From a virus, in the IMG/VR virus record IMGVR_UViG_3300020185_000170, positions 1 through 30,921 of that record: a stretch of DNA of 30,921 nucleotides; one strand, written 5' to 3'. Position numbers and translations under genes: made by a program. The notes below the pieces were generated by a model. It worked only from the letters and a program-made list of their open reading frames with translations. It did no database searches and had not been told where the DNA came from. Positions 15,969-23,078 of this stretch are shown here, in pieces. How positions within the stretch are numbered: the first letter of the stretch is position 1; each line of letters opens with the position of its first letter.

Positions 15969-16200
15969 ACTGGTACAACAACTGAGCAAACCCTTCTACA
16001 AAGCGCTCGTCTTGGTCACGTTCACCCATTGTAAACATAATCGCATGAACAAGCTCATGGTAAAAGGTAACGTCTTTATCTTGTTTTGTTAACTTCTTGT
16101 TAATTAAAATTTTGCACTCATCGGGGTTTGTAGAGCCTAGGTCAGGCATCTCGGTTTCTACTACCTCCCATGTACACCCTGCTAATTTAAACTTTTTCAC
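15949..16200 (-). CDS. Small HExxH putative zinc metallopeptidase
   Basis: 83 residues from GTG 16200, chosen because GGGAG lies seven bases before it and because a longer start (ATG 16254) would run 68 bases into the exonuclease gene. The core YHELVHAIMFTMGE carries His48-Glu49-x-x-His52, the zincin motif, and Glu69 in VEGFAQLLYQ could be the third zinc ligand. The N-terminal 45 residues look beta-rich. It resembles a minimal M78/ImmA- or SprT-like domain without the extra parts. A substrate cannot be inferred; being among DNA genes, a DNA-protein crosslink or host-factor protease is a possibility. Confidence 0.72.
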   Translation of the reverse strand: MKKFKLAGCTWEVVETEMPDLGSTNPDECKILINKKLTKQDKDVTFYHELVHAIMFTMGERDQDERFVEGFAQLLYQYEQQKV

Positions 16201-16870
16201 TCGGTGGCTCCCACATTTGATTCGGATAACGGCGTAACCACAACAATCTCGCATTCTCTAAAACACGTTCTTCTCCCAGTCCCTCCACACAACACTGGTA
16301 AAATTGTTGTTCTGTCTTCAGGTCGGCAAGCATCTTTGTCGCTTTCTTCTCGCCTACACGAAATATCCCTTTGATATTGTCTGCAGAATCCCCCATCAAA
16401 ATTTGCTTGTAAAAGAAGCGCAAGCCGTCCTCTGGTGTCACATGCTTCTTCACTTTCTTTACAAAATTGTAGTGCCATCCCGGAACCTGCATAAAGTCTT
16501 TGTCAATTGATACAATGATACTTTCCTCACCCAACTCGGTTGCCCGTATTGCAATGTCATCATCTGCCTCCTGTCCGTCGCTAACACTAGCGCCCCATGC
16601 CGTTTGTAAATATTCCCGTAGGAGAGGTAGGTGTTTCGGCTTCTTAACATCCTTCCTGTTACCTTTGTAAGGTACTGTTACCGCAACTTCATTACGAAAG
16701 TTTGTTTTGCCTGTTAGGAACAACTCATAGTCATCTGTGTCCACTAGATCAAACATTAACAAATCTTCTAAAAACACCGCCATTGTTTCGATAGCGGTGT
16801 TCTCATGCTCGTCGTTGGTAGCAAACCCTACTCGATAACAGAGAATATCTGCATCAAGTAGAGCATTCAT
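16187..16870 (-). CDS. 5'-3' exonuclease (FEN / T7 gp6-type)
   Basis: 227 residues. Acidic clusters in order: DAD at 6-8, a basic YKGNRK at 68-73, EADDD at 101-105, SIDKDFMQ with Asp123 and Asp125, and GDSADN at 160-165 followed by IFRVGEKKATKML, the helix-3-turn-helix DNA-binding element. This is the flap-endonuclease/5' nuclease layout. It should remove RNA primers and degrade host DNA. Length is below that of T7 gp6 (300 residues), so it is a compact version. The ATG overlaps the SSB stop (TAATG). Confidence 0.92.
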   Translation of the reverse strand: MNALLDADILCYRVGFATNDEHENTAIETMAVFLEDLLMFDLVDTDDYELFLTGKTNFRNEVAVTVPYKGNRKDVKKPKHLPLLREYLQTAWGASVSDGQEADDDIAIRATELGEESIIVSIDKDFMQVPGWHYNFVKKVKKHVTPEDGLRFFYKQILMGDSADNIKGIFRVGEKKATKMLADLKTEQQFYQCCVEGLGEERVLENARLLWLRRYPNQMWEPPSEKV

Positions 16871-17274
16871 TACAGCAGATCGTCTTCGTCAAACGCTCCA
16901 CCACTACCACCAGTGTAGGGTACTAACTCAGTAATAACCATCTTACGCAATGATGGGCTAACACCCTTCTTGCCTTTGAATGACCACTCGTAAGGCGTGA
17001 TGATAGCCGCTGCCTTTGAGCCGTTCCCAAGAATTTCACCCTCTAGTAATGAGCCACCATCGTCGTAGGCGGCAATTGGTCGGGTGCTCTTGCAGGTGAC
17101 ATAAGCGCCTTTACCCTCTTTGGTCTTGACCTCAATACCCATCTCTTCCAAAGCGCCTACGGCTTTATCTGATAGGTTACATAGGTCAACCTGAAACTTA
17201 CCACTCATCTCGTTGGGCTTGTTCAAGAATGCCCACATAACTTCCGCTTTAACCTTAACTGCTTCTGTATTCAT
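16870..17274 (-). CDS. Single-stranded DNA-binding protein (T7 gp2.5-like organisation)
   Basis: 134 residues. The body is beta-rich as expected for an OB fold (AEVMWAFLNKP, KFQVDLCNLSD, GAYVTCKSTRP, AIITPYEWSFKG). The C-terminus is a glycine linker followed by FDEDDLL, the acidic tail ending in hydrophobic residues that phage SSBs use to contact polymerase and helicase. Its position between exonuclease and polymerase supports the call. The tail is the strongest evidence; the OB fold is inferred. Confidence 0.82.
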   Translation of the reverse strand: MNTEAVKVKAEVMWAFLNKPNEMSGKFQVDLCNLSDKAVGALEEMGIEVKTKEGKGAYVTCKSTRPIAAYDDGGSLLEGEILGNGSKAAAIITPYEWSFKGKKGVSPSLRKMVITELVPYTGGSGGAFDEDDLL

Positions 17275-17283
17275 ACTAACTCC

Positions 17284-17484
17284 TTAATGTACCAAATCAC
17301 TACCGTCTTCTTCGGCAATGTCATAAAATGTGGAAGTGACAACTGCTAACAAATCTAACACTTCCATATCGTTTAAATGTTGACTGAAACCTAGGCTTAC
17401 TACGCCATCTTTCTCTGTAATGATGATTGCACAATCTGCGCCTTCAACAACAGTAGCCAACTCTTTCAACTCACGCTCGTTCAA
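17284..17484 (-). CDS. Small hypothetical protein between polymerase and SSB
   Basis: 66 residues. ATG 17484 overlaps the polymerase stop as ATGA. It begins MNERELKELATVVEGADCAI, looks like an alternating alpha/beta fold and ends in an acidic EEDGSDLVH. No motif is recognised. Tight coupling to the polymerase gene suggests co-production. The promoter-like element inside the polymerase gene lies about 180 bases upstream of its start. Confidence 0.7.
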   Translation of the reverse strand: MNERELKELATVVEGADCAIIITEKDGVVSLGFSQHLNDMEVLDLLAVVTSTFYDIAEEDGSDLVH

Positions 17485-19172
17485 TGTGTTTCCTTCCAGT
17501 TATTACCTACATTATATTCTCCTGTTGTTGGACACCTTAGCCCCAGTGCCACACCCGCCTCTTCGATAGCCGCTACTGCCATCTTACCTACTTGCTCTGC
17601 GTCTTCTTCCGAGACTTCTACCTGCCACTCGTCATGCACATTTGCACAGAACTTAGCGTCTATTATACCACACTTTAACTTGTTGTTCAAGATAACTAGG
17701 GATTTTTTCATTAAAATTGCCCCTGCTCCTTGTAACAAAGTATTCAATGCACTATGTTCGCTACGCACTAACAAATGTCTGCCATCTAAACCCGTTAAGA
17801 ACCCGTCTTTTAAGTACAAACGAGATACCTTATCCTTCAACTCACCTAATGCAGGAGTGTTTCGTAGGAAGCGCCTCATCAGTTTCCTGCCTTCCTTCTC
17901 ATCACTACCTACAATTGCTCCAATCTTTGCAGCTCCAGCACCATATAAGAAAGCATATATAAATGTCTTTGCTGTGTTTCGATTGAGCAACCCTGCCGCC
18001 TTCTGGTTAGCCGTATGTATGTCACCATTGAGGATTTCATTTGTGTATTGATCATCCTTCATATAGTGGGCTAACATACGTAACTCCAACCCGCTTGCGT
18101 CGATACCTACCAACTTGTTACCGGGTTCAACTGTCCACAACTCACGACACTCTGAACCATACTCACTACCACTGTTGGGCACTTGCGCCATGTTAGGGCT
18201 AATATGCGTCATACGCCCCGTCACGGCTCCGTTTGTTATCACCCTACCGTGTACCCTACCATCCTCCTTAACAACGTCAAACCAGCTACTCACCTGCGAG
18301 ATGCGTTTCTGAAGCATTAGATATCGAGCAATTAGTTTAGCCTCTGGTAAGTCAATGCCCTCTAACACCTTCTCATTGATGATGGTACTTCCCTTCTCTG
18401 TTTCCTCTGTAAAGGTAACACCCAATGTCGCCAGCCTCTCAGCAATCTGCTGCCTACTGCCGGGATTGAATGGGGTCACCTTGGTTTTGAGAGTTCTACC
18501 AGTTTTCTCACTAACTCGTTCTTCGACAATTGGTGGAAACGTATCTTGCAATTCGCTTTCAATATCAGCAACTTCACCTGTAAGTTGAGCAAGAAGTACC
18601 TCACCTTTGTGCTTATCAAATTTAAATCCATGCTGCTCTTGCCTCTTTAAAATAGCCGCTACGTCATGCTCTAGCTGTACGCTCTCGCCCCAACCAGATA
18701 GCTCCTGCTCTAACATACGAAACAACTGAACTGTTACTGACACGTCCTGTCTACAATAAAAGCGGTTAAGGTTATCAACTGGATCGTCATAAGGAGCAGT
18801 AGAAGTCTTGTCATATTGTAACCCTTTCATCCAATGCCAAATGCGTGTGTACTCAACCTTACGATTCCCTAACCTCTTGCCCCATGCTGCCAAACTGTGA
18901 CCGTTTTCGATAGAGGGATTGAGTAGCCTTGACATTATCAAGGTATCTCTCACTTTCTTCAATCCAATCTTCGTTCCCCACAGCTTGTTGAGCACTGGTG
19001 CGTCGAAGCCGATCAAGTTGTGCCCTATCAATCTCTCTGCTTTGTTTATTAAGGGTATGAGTGTATCCGGTTTTGTGTGACATACGTATTCACCTGTCTC
19101 GCTGTTATGGGTATAGCATAACCAAATCTTGGTCTGCTTGCTATCTGTCTCGATGTCGAGAACTAAGTTCAC
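17481..19172 (-). CDS. Family A DNA polymerase with 3'-5' exonuclease (T7 gp5-like)
   Basis: 563 residues from GTG 19172, preceded by AAGGAAA. Exonuclease motifs are DIET (Asp6, Glu8), HNLIGFD (52-57) and YCRQD (Tyr139, Asp143). Polymerase motif A is DASGLELR (358-365), identical in wording to T7. Motif B is NRNTAKTFIYAFLYGAG with Tyr406 at the position of T7 Tyr526 / E. coli Phe762. Motif C is VHDE (512-515). It is about 140 residues shorter than T7 gp5; the T7 thioredoxin-binding insertion seems to be missing, so processivity must come from elsewhere. The Tyr at the 762 position is usually associated with virulent phages. The ATG at 19174 is out of frame. Confidence 0.96.
   Translation of the reverse strand: MNLVLDIETDSKQTKIWLCYTHNSETGEYVCHTKPDTLIPLINKAERLIGHNLIGFDAPVLNKLWGTKIGLKKVRDTLIMSRLLNPSIENGHSLAAWGKRLGNRKVEYTRIWHWMKGLQYDKTSTAPYDDPVDNLNRFYCRQDVSVTVQLFRMLEQELSGWGESVQLEHDVAAILKRQEQHGFKFDKHKGEVLLAQLTGEVADIESELQDTFPPIVEERVSEKTGRTLKTKVTPFNPGSRQQIAERLATLGVTFTEETEKGSTIINEKVLEGIDLPEAKLIARYLMLQKRISQVSSWFDVVKEDGRVHGRVITNGAVTGRMTHISPNMAQVPNSGSEYGSECRELWTVEPGNKLVGIDASGLELRMLAHYMKDDQYTNEILNGDIHTANQKAAGLLNRNTAKTFIYAFLYGAGAAKIGAIVGSDEKEGRKLMRRFLRNTPALGELKDKVSRLYLKDGFLTGLDGRHLLVRSEHSALNTLLQGAGAILMKKSLVILNNKLKCGIIDAKFCANVHDEWQVEVSEEDAEQVGKMAVAAIEEAGVALGLRCPTTGEYNVGNNWKETH
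17662..17690 (-). promoter_or_regulatory. Promoter-like element inside the DNA polymerase gene
   Basis: Read on the minus strand: TTGAAC (17690-17685), a 17-base spacer ending TTAAAGTGTGG, and TATAAT (17667-17662). The -10 and the spacer end match the promoters at 2085 and 30674. It lies in codons for LNNKLKCGII near the polymerase C-terminus. It could give extra transcription of the 66-residue gene, SSB, exonuclease and everything down to PhoH. It may be coincidental coding sequence, but the shared GTGTGG-TATAAT block argues otherwise. Confidence 0.55.
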
Positions 19173-19173
19173 A

Positions 19174-19551
19174 TTACTTTCCTTTCGCTAATTCAATCTC
19201 CACTAGTTTAGCATAACCACCCACGTCGTGCCAACTATCATCATAAAAGGGGTCACCATTTACGATACGCGCCAGCTTGTTAGCAATCAAGTCCAAGCTC
19301 TCCTGCATATAGGGTTCCATCGCATTCCAACTATCACCCGCATGCATAATATCTTTTAACCACTGTGATGTGGCTGACACATCCTTGTACTCACCATAAC
19401 GTCCCTCACGTTGGTCTAGCGTCTCTGTTACATCCTTCATAAACTTAATCCCTCCTGCGGCTTCACGCATTGACATCTCACGATCTTCAAAATACTCCCA
19501 GTCACCTTCTGGGATTAGATCATTCAACTTAACAAAAGATGGGGTAATCAA
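19174..19551 (-). CDS. DUF6378-like phage protein
   Basis: 125 residues. The core LDQREGRYGEYKDVSATSQWLKDIM followed by helices and ANKLARIVNGDPFYDDSWHDVGGYAKLV matches the pattern of a widespread phage domain of unknown function (recalled as DUF6378). It has a conserved Arg-Tyr-Gly near the start and an Asp-rich YDDSWHD segment, reminiscent of helical nucleotide-binding proteins. It lies next to the MazG-like gene and overlaps it by ATGA, so a role in nucleotide-pool cleaning is plausible. The name is from memory; the function is inference. Confidence 0.75.
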   Translation of the reverse strand: MITPSFVKLNDLIPEGDWEYFEDREMSMREAAGGIKFMKDVTETLDQREGRYGEYKDVSATSQWLKDIMHAGDSWNAMEPYMQESLDLIANKLARIVNGDPFYDDSWHDVGGYAKLVEIELAKGK

Positions 19552-19976
19552 AACATCCCCTTCAAATCAGGCTTACGATAATGCTCACCCTTCTTAACCT
19601 TACCGTTCTCATCGAACTCAGGGTAGCCTTTGTAATTGAACTTAGACCAGTTACTGCGGTTAACTTCCTCTACGGCAGCATCCATATCCATCTTAGCGCA
19701 TACACCAACACCGACAGCTGTAACAATTTGATCTGCTAGTGAGTCAAGAAGGTTAACACGATCTACTGTTGATACAGTTAATGTCCCTGCCTTCAACTGT
19801 TCAGATATTTCCTCAATGGCATCAATCGCCTTGTTAAAAGAAGGATAACCAAGTATGGTTATTGTATCCAACATCTCTACAAACTCTTCAAGGTGACAAC
19901 CTAGTTGTACGTTAAAGTCTTTCTCTGTTGGTTCTGGTCGTGCTCGTTTGTGCCATAGGGTTATGTTGTCAATCAT
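19548..19976 (-). CDS. MazG-like nucleotide pyrophosphohydrolase
   Basis: 142 residues. An N-terminal helix region (NVQLGCHLEEFVEMLD, residues 22-37) supplies the acidic metal-binding helix and LLDSLADQIVTAVGVG (75-90) the second, as in all-alpha NTP pyrophosphatases. The tail AAVEEVNRSNWSKF ... VKKGEHYRKPDL is typical of phage MazG-like / PRA-PH-like proteins. It probably hydrolyses (d)NTPs to monophosphates or acts on modified nucleotides, working with ThyX and RNR. Marine phage MazG proteins have also been proposed to alter ppGpp levels; that cannot be decided here. The start overlaps the upstream stop (TAATG). Confidence 0.85.
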   Translation of the reverse strand: MIDNITLWHKRARPEPTEKDFNVQLGCHLEEFVEMLDTITILGYPSFNKAIDAIEEISEQLKAGTLTVSTVDRVNLLDSLADQIVTAVGVGVCAKMDMDAAVEEVNRSNWSKFNYKGYPEFDENGKVKKGEHYRKPDLKGMF

Positions 19977-20176
19977 TACTTCCTCCGTCGTGGTAAGGGT
20001 GTCCAGCCAATCCAGAACCCATCTTCAATTATAGCAGGTGATAACGACCCGTGAGAGGCCACACCATACATACTTAACAATTGCAGCTTAACACCGTGTG
20101 GTGCTTCCTCTATCGGTCGCCAATAGTAGTTTAAGTCGATGCAAGCCACACCGTCCTTAGTTATCTTGTCGGTCAT
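19976..20176 (-). CDS. Small hypothetical protein (DUF551-like pattern)
   Basis: 66 residues from ATG 20176, picked over ATG 20212/20206/20179 because GAGG lies six bases before it and the overlap with the upstream gene is then only 20 bases. The central YYWRPIEEAPHGVKLQLLS ... GFWIGWTPLPRRRK resembles the 'W.PIETAP..G..VLL ... GW.PLP' layout of DUF551-type phage proteins. It ends in basic residues. Function unknown. Confidence 0.7.
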   Translation of the reverse strand: MTDKITKDGVACIDLNYYWRPIEEAPHGVKLQLLSMYGVASHGSLSPAIIEDGFWIGWTPLPRRRK

Positions 20177-20354
20177 CATCTTCCTCTGGGTTAAGGCGTT
20201 TAGCATCCTCAATCGCCGCTTGAAGTGTGGTTAATATGCCCAGCCTAACCAACGCATCCAACTCCTCCGGTGAAAAATTACATTGATAGTCTGCACTACC
20301 ATCCTCGTTCTCACGGATTAATGTTACTTTTGATGTTCCAATAGTCTCTGTCAA
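20157..20354 (-). CDS. Small acidic hypothetical protein with TTG start
   Basis: 65 residues from TTG 20354, with GAGGAGG eight bases upstream. The TTG overlaps the previous stop (TTTTGA), and no ATG or GTG is close by in frame, so the TTG start is supported. It begins MTETIGTSKVTLIRENEDGS, has a helical FSPEELDALVRLGILTTLQ centre and ends in an acidic tail (LNPEEDDDRQDN). No family is recognised. Confidence 0.7.
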   Translation of the reverse strand: MTETIGTSKVTLIRENEDGSADYQCNFSPEELDALVRLGILTTLQAAIEDAKRLNPEEDDDRQDN

Positions 20355-20491
20355 AACAATGCCTCCTCTGTCTGCTCAATTAACAGCCCATGTCGTATCT
20401 TGTATGCTCGTTTCTGCACCCATTCAGGCTTAACACCAAAAGGGTTGAAGCATACGCCTGTCTTACTGCAATACCCGTAGTCTTCCATCAT
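20351..20491 (-). CDS. 46-residue hypothetical protein downstream of primase-helicase
   Basis: A 47-codon frame starts at ATG 20491, overlapping the helicase stop (ATGA), and ends at TGA 20353-20351. It begins MMEDYGYCSKTGVCFNPFGV; the remainder is basic then acidic (PEWVQKRAYKIRHGLLIEQTEEALF). It fills what would otherwise be a 130-base gap in a fully packed operon and carries the strong GAGGAGG site for the next gene. Two cysteines six residues apart may bind metal, but there is no second pair. Function unknown. Confidence 0.65.
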   Translation of the reverse strand: MMEDYGYCSKTGVCFNPFGVKPEWVQKRAYKIRHGLLIEQTEEALF

Positions 20492-22089
20492 AATACATCA
20501 TCCATTAAAAGCTCTGCTTCACGTAGTATACCATTGTTTTGGTTATACTGCAAGCCAAACTTAATGCCTGTTGCTCGACCAGTAAACCGATCCTTCAACA
20601 CCCTGAACGTCGTTGTCTGTCGCTTAATCGGGTCTGTGTGCTGCTTGTTACGCTCTAACCCAAACATATAGTGCGACCAACGTGCAATAGCCCGTGAGCC
20701 TGTGAAATGCTTCTCCATCACACGTCCACCTTCTTCGTGAGACTTACCCTCTGGTGTTGTTAGGTGACTAATGAAGTGGATGATGATGCCAAGCTCCTGC
20801 GCTAATGAGGCCATGTCTGCCATGATGCCATCAAGTGCCCTACGCTCATCCTGCTCCTGCGCCGATAACGCTGTCAGGTGATCGAGATAGATGTGCTCAA
20901 TGTCATACGCCTTGTTGAAGTACTTAATGATGCCCTTGATCGTCTTCCAATCCATCGCTCCAAAGTGCTCCATCATGTATAGCTGATCACGCTCCTCTAT
21001 TCGGTTAACACTCTCCTCATACTGTGTACGGTTCCAGTCAGCGTCAGGTACATGGTATAGCCGTTGGTCTAGCTTGCCCATCACCCGTTGCCCTGTCTCG
21101 ACCACGTTTTGCTCTAGGTAGATAACACCCACCTTCTTGTTCAACGTCTCGATGTCGTAGGCTATCTGCTGTGTGAATACGTCAGTTTTACCAACACCCA
21201 CACCCGCACCAAAGGCATATAACTCACCCTTACGTCGCCCATAGGTTAACCCTGTTAGCGTAGAGAAACACCAAGGCACACCCGGCACTGGTGGGGTTAA
21301 CAGCCTTTGCTTGATGTCGGTAATGGTGACAATACCCTCTGGCTTATACTTCTCCGATGCTAACCACGCCTGAGAGAATAACACCTCAGCACGTTGCACC
21401 AACCAGTCACTAGCGTCTTTGTGTTGTTGACTATGTTGGAATAACAACGCCTTACCACCAAACAAGTCAGCCACTTTGTTCGCAGCTTCTCGACCAACCT
21501 CATCATTATCGAAACAGATAACAACCTTACTGAATGAGTCTAACCACTCGTAGGATGCCTTACAGTCACTAAGCGCTGACTGAGCACCTGAGCGGATACT
21601 AACAACAGCTTGCTTACCACCCATCATCTGGTAGGCACTTAACGCATCAAACTCACCTTCGCAAATGGTAACAACATCACCACCCTTAGAGAAGTTGTTT
21701 TGACCAAACAATAGGGCTGTCTTCCACTCACCTTCAACCTTAAACTGTTTATCCTTACTCCGCACCTTGTTGGCAACCTGCGTACCTGTTTTGTCAAAGT
21801 AGGGAAATAACACCTCTCCTTCGTTTGTTAACTTAACACCGTAAGCCTCGACTGTCTTTAGCGCCAACCGTCGGTCACTAATACCGCTCTGAAACGCATC
21901 AGAACGGCTCAGGTGAGGTTTTTGGGGTGTAGTTGATACCTGTGGTAGGGTAACCATATTAAATCCATTCTGTGGCTTGTCTCGCACATTGCACTTAAAG
22001 CAATATTTCGAGTCATCCTCGTTGATAACTGCTGCATCACTACTTCCGCAATGATCGCAGGGTATATGCATCTTTTTGTAGTTAGCCAT
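20488..22089 (-). CDS. Primase-helicase (T7 gp4 / Twinkle-like)
   Basis: 533 residues from ATG 22089, chosen because GGAG lies five bases before it (an adjacent ATG 22092 is too close). A Cys4 zinc ribbon (Cys11, Cys14, Cys30, Cys33) recognises primer sites. The TOPRIM domain has CEGEFDAL (Glu144) and CFDNDEVGR (about 192-200). The RecA-like helicase has Walker A GAGVGVGKT (294-302) and Walker B HIYLDHLTAL (Asp403), then HFISHLTTPEGK and GSRAIARWSHYMFGLERN motifs. It unwinds DNA and makes primers at the fork with the polymerase at 17481. All primase and helicase motifs are present. Length is close to T7 gp4A (566). Confidence 0.96.
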   Translation of the reverse strand: MANYKKMHIPCDHCGSSDAAVINEDDSKYCFKCNVRDKPQNGFNMVTLPQVSTTPQKPHLSRSDAFQSGISDRRLALKTVEAYGVKLTNEGEVLFPYFDKTGTQVANKVRSKDKQFKVEGEWKTALLFGQNNFSKGGDVVTICEGEFDALSAYQMMGGKQAVVSIRSGAQSALSDCKASYEWLDSFSKVVICFDNDEVGREAANKVADLFGGKALLFQHSQQHKDASDWLVQRAEVLFSQAWLASEKYKPEGIVTITDIKQRLLTPPVPGVPWCFSTLTGLTYGRRKGELYAFGAGVGVGKTDVFTQQIAYDIETLNKKVGVIYLEQNVVETGQRVMGKLDQRLYHVPDADWNRTQYEESVNRIEERDQLYMMEHFGAMDWKTIKGIIKYFNKAYDIEHIYLDHLTALSAQEQDERRALDGIMADMASLAQELGIIIHFISHLTTPEGKSHEEGGRVMEKHFTGSRAIARWSHYMFGLERNKQHTDPIKRQTTTFRVLKDRFTGRATGIKFGLQYNQNNGILREAELLMDDVL

Positions 22090-22265
22090 CATAACTCCCA
22101 ACTGTCATGTAACGTACGCATAGCCTCCATCTCATCAATGGTTAACGAACGCTTTTTTGACTCTTTGAAGAGAGATTCTAAAAATAATTCTAGACCTATT
22201 GCATTGATAACATCAATGGCATCGTTAACAGTGTAGTACAACGTAGCTTCTTCGTTATTATTCAT
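22089..22265 (-). CDS. 58-residue hypothetical protein upstream of primase-helicase
   Basis: From ATG 22265 to TGA 22091-22089; the stop is interleaved with the helicase start in TTATGATGG. The sequence begins MNNNEEATLYYTVNDAIDVI, is helical, and ends in RTLHDSWEL. It carries the GGGAG ribosome binding site for the helicase within its last codons. The start overlaps the upstream zinc-ribbon gene by eight bases. No family is recognised. Confidence 0.75.
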   Translation of the reverse strand: MNNNEEATLYYTVNDAIDVINAIGLELFLESLFKESKKRSLTIDEMEAMRTLHDSWEL

Positions 22266-22473
22266 CATTATCCTTTGTTAGGTCAAAACAGTCTATATAG
22301 TTTGCAACATCCGTGCCAACTTCTGATCGTAAATCTTCACGGGTCAAAACCTTGACATCTTCGTCGATGGTTGACAAGCATTTTTCGCAAATGTCAATGA
22401 AATCATTAGTACTCACTTTTCTGGTAGTACTCTCAAATGGTGATAGTATTACATTACAGCAATTACATCTCAT
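22258..22473 (-). CDS. Small zinc-ribbon-like protein
   Basis: 71 residues from ATG 22473, with GGGAG six bases upstream. Two cysteine pairs, CNCC near residues 3-6 and CEKC (about 29-32), could bind one zinc ion, followed by an acidic helical tail (TREDLRSEVGTDVANYID). Zinc-ribbon micro-proteins often bind nucleic acid or RNA polymerase; this one could be an early regulator, but that is inference. The gene contains a CTATATAG octamer (22293-22300). Its start overlaps the stop of the 18-residue micro-ORF as ATGA. Confidence 0.75.
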   Translation of the reverse strand: MRCNCCNVILSPFESTTRKVSTNDFIDICEKCLSTIDEDVKVLTREDLRSEVGTDVANYIDCFDLTKDNDE

Positions 22474-22526
22474 TCTAAGCTCCCAATTAAAATTATAAAC
22501 AAAATAGCACCCGCCAAATATATCAT
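22470..22526 (-). CDS. 18-residue hydrophobic micropeptide
   Basis: From ATG 22526 to TGA 22472-22470. Both ends overlap neighbours as ATGA (stop of the 44-residue gene upstream, start of the zinc-ribbon gene downstream). The peptide MIYLAGAILFIILIGSLE is almost entirely hydrophobic, long enough for one membrane pass. Its last codons hold the GGGAG site for the next gene. A competing reading is that this is a 57-base leader with a promoter-like TATATT; the double ATGA coupling favours coding. Confidence 0.45.
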   Translation of the reverse strand: MIYLAGAILFIILIGSLE

Positions 22527-22657
22527 ACTTTTTTCACCTTTACAAGAACAAATATCCCCTCTTGGTTATTTTCTTCGAGCCAGTATAACGCATTACCACG
22601 TTCGGTTGTGCGATAGACAACCATGTGTGACCATTTGGTCTGAATTTCGTACATCAT
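22523..22657 (-). CDS. 44-residue hypothetical protein
   Basis: From ATG 22657 (overlapping the previous stop as ATGA) to TGA 22525-22523. It begins MMYEIQTKWSHMVVYRTTER, is beta-prone and ends VLVKVKKV. Both boundaries overlap neighbouring frames, which fits the packed style here. It fills most of a 180-base gap between two accepted genes. No family is recognised. Confidence 0.62.
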   Translation of the reverse strand: MMYEIQTKWSHMVVYRTTERGNALYWLEENNQEGIFVLVKVKKV

Positions 22658-22878
22658 ACGCTAACCTCGTATAAATTGATGTATCTACCAGTGCCTAAGT
22701 CTTGAACACCTAGGATTTCTAGCTCATCATCATCTTCAATAAGAGAGGCAGCGTCCATATCATCCATAGCGATGAAGGCATCTTCGAATACGTCATCATC
22801 TGTTACACCATCACTTTGCATCTCAATATCGGCGTAATAATAGACGCACTTACGCACTGTAACCTTGTACTTTTTCAT
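22654..22878 (-). CDS. Small acidic hypothetical protein
   Basis: 74 residues from ATG 22878, with AGGGG five bases upstream; the stop of the preceding gene is the TAA in TAAGGGG. It has a basic beta-like start (MKKYKVTVRKCVYYYADIEM), then an Asp-rich helical middle (DDDVFEDAFIAMDDMDAAS, then DDDELE), and ends INLYEVSV. The strong negative charge could mimic DNA, a common trick of early phage inhibitors; that is speculation. No family is recognised. Confidence 0.72.
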   Translation of the reverse strand: MKKYKVTVRKCVYYYADIEMQSDGVTDDDVFEDAFIAMDDMDAASLIEDDDELEILGVQDLGTGRYINLYEVSV

Positions 22879-22887
22879 GGTAACCCC

Positions 22888-23070
22888 TTAAAAATTATCG
22901 TCAATGATAGAGATATTAAACGTTACACGCTCACCCATGTCGTTGAGTGGTTGCCGTAGTGTTTCGCATATCTTATCGATTTGATCAAACGCTAACAAAC
23001 CATTGTAAGTTAATTCTATTAACAAAACCCCGTCGTTGTAGCCTGAAACTACCAATTTATTCGATACCAT
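22888..23070 (-). CDS. 60-residue hypothetical early protein
   Basis: Start set at ATG 23070 because AGGGG lies five bases before it, within TAGGGG where TAG is the stop of the preceding micro-ORF; a longer frame back to 23136 has no such site and overlaps that micro-ORF. It is beta-rich at the start (MVSNKLVVSGYNDGVLLIEL), then helical (FDQIDKICETLRQ). No family is recognised. Confidence 0.7.
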   Translation of the reverse strand: MVSNKLVVSGYNDGVLLIELTYNGLLAFDQIDKICETLRQPLNDMGERVTFNISIIDDNF

Positions 23071-23078
23071 AAAAACCC

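Noticed and set aside
22517-22545. Promoter-like TTGTAA-N17-TATATT on the minus strand
   Set aside because: Only 4/6 in the -35, lacks the shared spacer block, and lies inside overlapping small frames; chance is likely.
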